Part shown: one piece after another, positions 1 through 6,349 of the stretch
How the letters are laid out: each line of letters starts with the position of its first letter
Position numbering within the stretch: the first letter of the stretch is position 1
Assembly: GCA_003449515.1 (NCBI GenBank)
Contig: DMHI01000250.1
Span: 1-6,349 of the forward strand
DNA: 6,349 bases
Reading direction: 5' to 3'
Source of the DNA: Lysobacteraceae bacterium
GTDB lineage: Bacteria > Pseudomonadota > Gammaproteobacteria > Xanthomonadales > Xanthomonadaceae
Translations under genes and position numbers: made by a program
The notes under the pieces: generated by a model
Database searches by the model: none
What the model was told of the DNA's origin: nothing
What the model saw: only the letters and a program-made list of their open reading frames with translations

Positions 1-749
<749 letters not shown>

Positions 750-765
750 TCGCGCGCGACTGACT

Positions 766-770
766 GGAGA
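766..770 (+). promoter_or_regulatory. Ribosome binding site of rpoC
   Basis: GGAGA lies 6 nt before the ATG at 777. It supports that start, which also gives the expected beta' N-terminus MKDLLNLF. It sits in the 27-bp rpoB-rpoC spacer, where I see no promoter or terminator. Confidence 0.8.
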
Positions 771-776
771 TAAGCC

Positions 777-4982
<4,206 letters not shown>

Positions 4983-4983
4983 C

Positions 4984-5013
4984 TTGGCAAACCGCCGCCG
5001 ACTCGTGTATAGT
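4984..5013 (+). promoter_or_regulatory. Probable sigma-70 promoter of the str operon (rpsL-rpsG-fusA)
   Basis: A -35 box TTGGCA (4984-4989) and a -10 box TATAGT (5008-5013) are separated by 18 bp. Each box differs from consensus at one position. There is no TGn extension. Transcription would start at about 5019-5021. The bases after the -10 box, CGGCGGC, form a GC-rich discriminator, a trait of ppGpp-repressed promoters for ribosomal genes; stringent control here is inference. The promoter begins two bases after the rpoC stop codon and is the only good promoter I can find in the rpoC-rpsL gap. Confidence 0.75.
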
Positions 5014-5020
5014 CGGCGGC
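4994..5020. repeat. Perfect 10-bp inverted repeat overlapping the promoter spacer and -10 box
   Basis: GCCGCCGACT (4994-5003) is the exact reverse complement of AGTCGGCGGC (5011-5020), with a 7-base loop CGTGTAT. The right arm contains the last three bases of the -10 box and the discriminator; the left arm lies in the spacer. As RNA read through from rpoC it would form a strong hairpin 11 bases after the stop codon. No T-run follows, so it is not a classical intrinsic terminator. It could protect the rpoC 3' end, slow readthrough, or act as an operator. The function is unknown. Confidence 0.7.
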
Positions 5021-5181
5021 TCCGTTGGTGGGCTCGGCTCACCCAGATCACGAAATGAGGTCGCACGGACGCGTGCCTCGTATTCGGGCCCCGGATGGGC
5101 AGGAAAGTCCGGTGCGCGCGCCTTCCGGGGTGCCCGCCGGGACCGCATCGGCTTCACGGGGCCGCCGCGGGCAAAGATTGC

Positions 5182-5223
5182 GTGTCGGCAGATCGGGCCA
5201 CCCGGTCTGCCGGTGTCTTTTTT
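5182..5223 (+). terminator. Intrinsic terminator inside the rpsL leader
   Basis: CGGCAGATCGGG (5186-5197) pairs with CCCGGTCTGCCG (5201-5212) over 12 bp, with one G-U wobble and a 3-base loop CCA. Four more wobble pairs join GTGT (5182-5185) to GTGT (5213-5216). A run of six T follows at 5218-5223. This is a textbook rho-independent terminator on the + strand only; no T-run is present for the other strand. It ends rpoBC transcripts and, because it lies downstream of the 4984-5013 promoter and upstream of rpsL with no further promoter visible, it must also be met by str-operon transcripts. That position suggests attenuation. Confidence 0.88.
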
Positions 5224-5224
5224 C

Positions 5225-5247
5225 GTCGTCGGCCAGTCGCCGGCGGC
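5225..5247 (+). other. GC-rich hairpin directly after the terminator T-run
   Basis: GTCGTCGGC (5225-5233) can pair with GCCGGCGGC (5239-5247) over 9 bp, with two U-G wobbles and a 5-base loop CAGTC. It begins one base after the T-run and ends 32 bases before the S12 start codon. The segment 5241-5249 (CGGCGGCCC) is also perfectly complementary to GGGCCGCCG at 5159-5167, so two exclusive folds are possible, one of which would enclose the terminator. In a GC-rich genome some of this may be chance. It has no assigned function. Confidence 0.4.
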
Positions 5248-5279
5248 CCGGATCCAAACCCCAAGCAGCGACCCTACTG

Positions 5280-5654
<375 letters not shown>

Positions 5655-5659
5655 TCATC

Positions 5660-5663
5660 GAGG
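5660..5663 (+). promoter_or_regulatory. Ribosome binding site of rpsG
   Basis: GAGG lies 9 nt before the ATG at 5673, inside the 18-bp rpsL-rpsG spacer. It fixes the S7 start and indicates independent ribosome loading or re-initiation after the rpsL TAA stop. Confidence 0.75.
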
Positions 5664-5672
5664 CAGCCACAC

Positions 5673-6140
5673 ATGTCCCGTAAAGGTCAGACCCCCGTCC
5701 GCGAAGTCATCGCGGACCCCAAGCACGGCAGCGAGATGGTTGCCCGCTTCATCAACATGGTGATGAAGAGCGGCAAGAAGTCGATCGCCGAACAGATCGT
5801 CTACGGCGCGATGGACGTCATCGGCCAGAAGAACGCCGAGCCGCTGCAGCTCGTCGAGAAGGCGCTGAACAACGTCGCCCCGATGGTCGAGGTCAAGTCC
5901 CGCCGCGTCGGCGGCGCGACCTACCAGGTCCCGGTCGAGGTCCGCTCGTCGCGCCGTCTGGCGCTGGCGATGCGCTGGGTCATCGAATCGTCGCGCAAGC
6001 GTGGTGAGAATTCGATGCCGCGCAAGCTCGCTGCCGAGCTGCTCGACGCTTCGGAGAACCGCGGCGGCGCCGTCAAGAAGCGCGAAGAAACGCACCGCAT
6101 GGCGGAGGCCAACAAGGCCTTCTCGCATTACCGCTGGTAA
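5673..6140 (+). CDS. rpsG: 30S ribosomal protein S7
   Basis: This is the complete 155-residue protein S7, the primary 16S rRNA-binding protein that starts assembly of the 30S head and lies near the E-site tRNA. It reads MSRKGQTPVREVIADPKHGS at the N-terminus. Next come the helical FINMVMKSGKKSIAEQIVYG block (residues 26-45), the RNA-binding beta-hairpin around VEVKSRRVGGATYQVPVEVR (72-91), SRRLALAMRWVIESSRKRG (93-111) and a C-terminus ending HRMAEANKAFSHYRW. Length and the SHYRW end fit the Xanthomonas-like family; the longer C-terminal tail of E. coli K-12 S7 is absent. In E. coli, S7 represses its operon by binding the roughly 100-nt rpsL-rpsG spacer. Here the spacer is 18 bp, so that mechanism cannot act in the same form. 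fusA follows after 18 bp, and the three genes are clearly one transcription unit. Confidence 0.99.
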   Translation: MSRKGQTPVREVIADPKHGSEMVARFINMVMKSGKKSIAEQIVYGAMDVIGQKNAEPLQLVEKALNNVAPMVEVKSRRVGGATYQVPVEVRSSRRLALAMRWVIESSRKRGENSMPRKLAAELLDASENRGGAVKKREETHRMAEANKAFSHYRW

Positions 6141-6145
6141 GGGAA

Positions 6146-6149
6146 GAGG
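6146..6149 (+). promoter_or_regulatory. Ribosome binding site of fusA
   Basis: GAGG, within AGAGGG, lies 9 nt before a GTG codon at 6159. This supports GTG as the fusA start in the 18-bp gap after rpsG. No ATG or TTG between the rpsG stop and 6159 would fit the frame. Confidence 0.75.
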
Positions 6150-6158
6150 GTTACTGAC

Positions 6159-6349
<191 letters not shown>

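Larger units (their letters stand above)
5020..5279 (+). ncRNA. Candidate structured 5' leader (attenuator-type) of the rpsL mRNA
   Basis: From the predicted start near 5020 to the S12 start codon there are about 260 nt with no recognisable gene. By-eye pairings include a 7-bp stem 5027-5033/5037-5043; a bulged hairpin 5055-5059 + 5063-5067 with 5072-5076 + 5077-5081; a perfect 7-bp pairing TGCCCGC 5131-5137 with GCGGGCA 5167-5173; and the terminator at 5182-5223. GGGCA at 5097-5101 can pair with the same TGCCC at 5131-5135 instead, so alternative folds exist. Early termination would release an RNA of about 200 nt. As I recall, terminator-bearing rpsL leaders have been predicted in Pseudomonas and Rickettsiales and have Rfam entries; I cannot tell whether this one is homologous. 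No folding energies were computed. The extent is approximate. Confidence 0.5.

Noticed and set aside
5101..5112. AGGAAAGTCCGG resembles a conserved motif near the 5' end of RNase P RNA (rnpB).
   Set aside because: Only about 12 bases match. The other conserved RNase P elements, such as the downstream ACAGAA-type block, are missing, and the space before the terminator is too short for a full bacterial RNase P RNA.
5025..5279. The rpsL frame is open for 85 codons upstream, including an ATG at 5055, suggesting an N-terminal extension of S12 or a leader peptide.
   Set aside because: The S12 family starts exactly at MATINQL. The upstream translation is Arg/Pro/Gly-rich without a recognisable motif, has no ribosome binding site, and runs through a transcription terminator. 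Open frames are common by chance at this GC content.

Overview
The window comes from a GC-rich (roughly two-thirds GC by eye) gammaproteobacterium, most likely from the Xanthomonadaceae/Lysobacteraceae group. The proteins resemble what I recall of Xanthomonas more than E. coli: S7 begins MSRKGQTPVR and ends SHYRW, EF-G begins MARTTPIDRYRNFGIMAHID, and beta' begins MKDLLNLFNQQR. This assignment is by recall and was not searched. The region is ordinary core chromosome. I see no mobile element, CRISPR array, tRNA, rRNA or accessory gene, and base composition looks uniform.

Layout, all on the + strand: the 3' end of rpoB (1-749); rpoC complete (777-4982); a 297-bp non-coding gap (4983-5279); rpsL complete (5280-5654); rpsG complete (5673-6140); and the 5' end of fusA (6159 onward, cut by the window edge). 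Apart from the gap, spacings are 18-27 bp. This is the junction between the rpoBC operon, which makes the RNA polymerase beta and beta' subunits, and the str operon, which makes S12, S7 and EF-G. The genes together supply the catalytic core of transcription, two 30S decoding and assembly proteins, and the translocation GTPase.

The most informative part is the rpoC-rpsL gap. It holds a near-consensus sigma-70 promoter (TTGGCA, 18-bp spacer, TATAGT) just after the rpoC stop, with a GC-rich discriminator. A perfect 10-bp inverted repeat overlaps its spacer and -10 box. Downstream is a GC-rich leader of about 260 nt with several possible hairpins. Inside that leader, about 57 bp before the S12 start codon, is a strong intrinsic terminator (12-bp stem, then six T). 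I see no promoter between the terminator and rpsL, so str-operon transcription probably has to read through it, which is the layout of a transcription attenuator. The rpsL-rpsG spacer is only 18 bp, too short for the E. coli-type S7 translational operator, so feedback control may lie in this leader instead. That regulatory model is inference. The promoter, terminator stem and spacing are read directly from the sequence.
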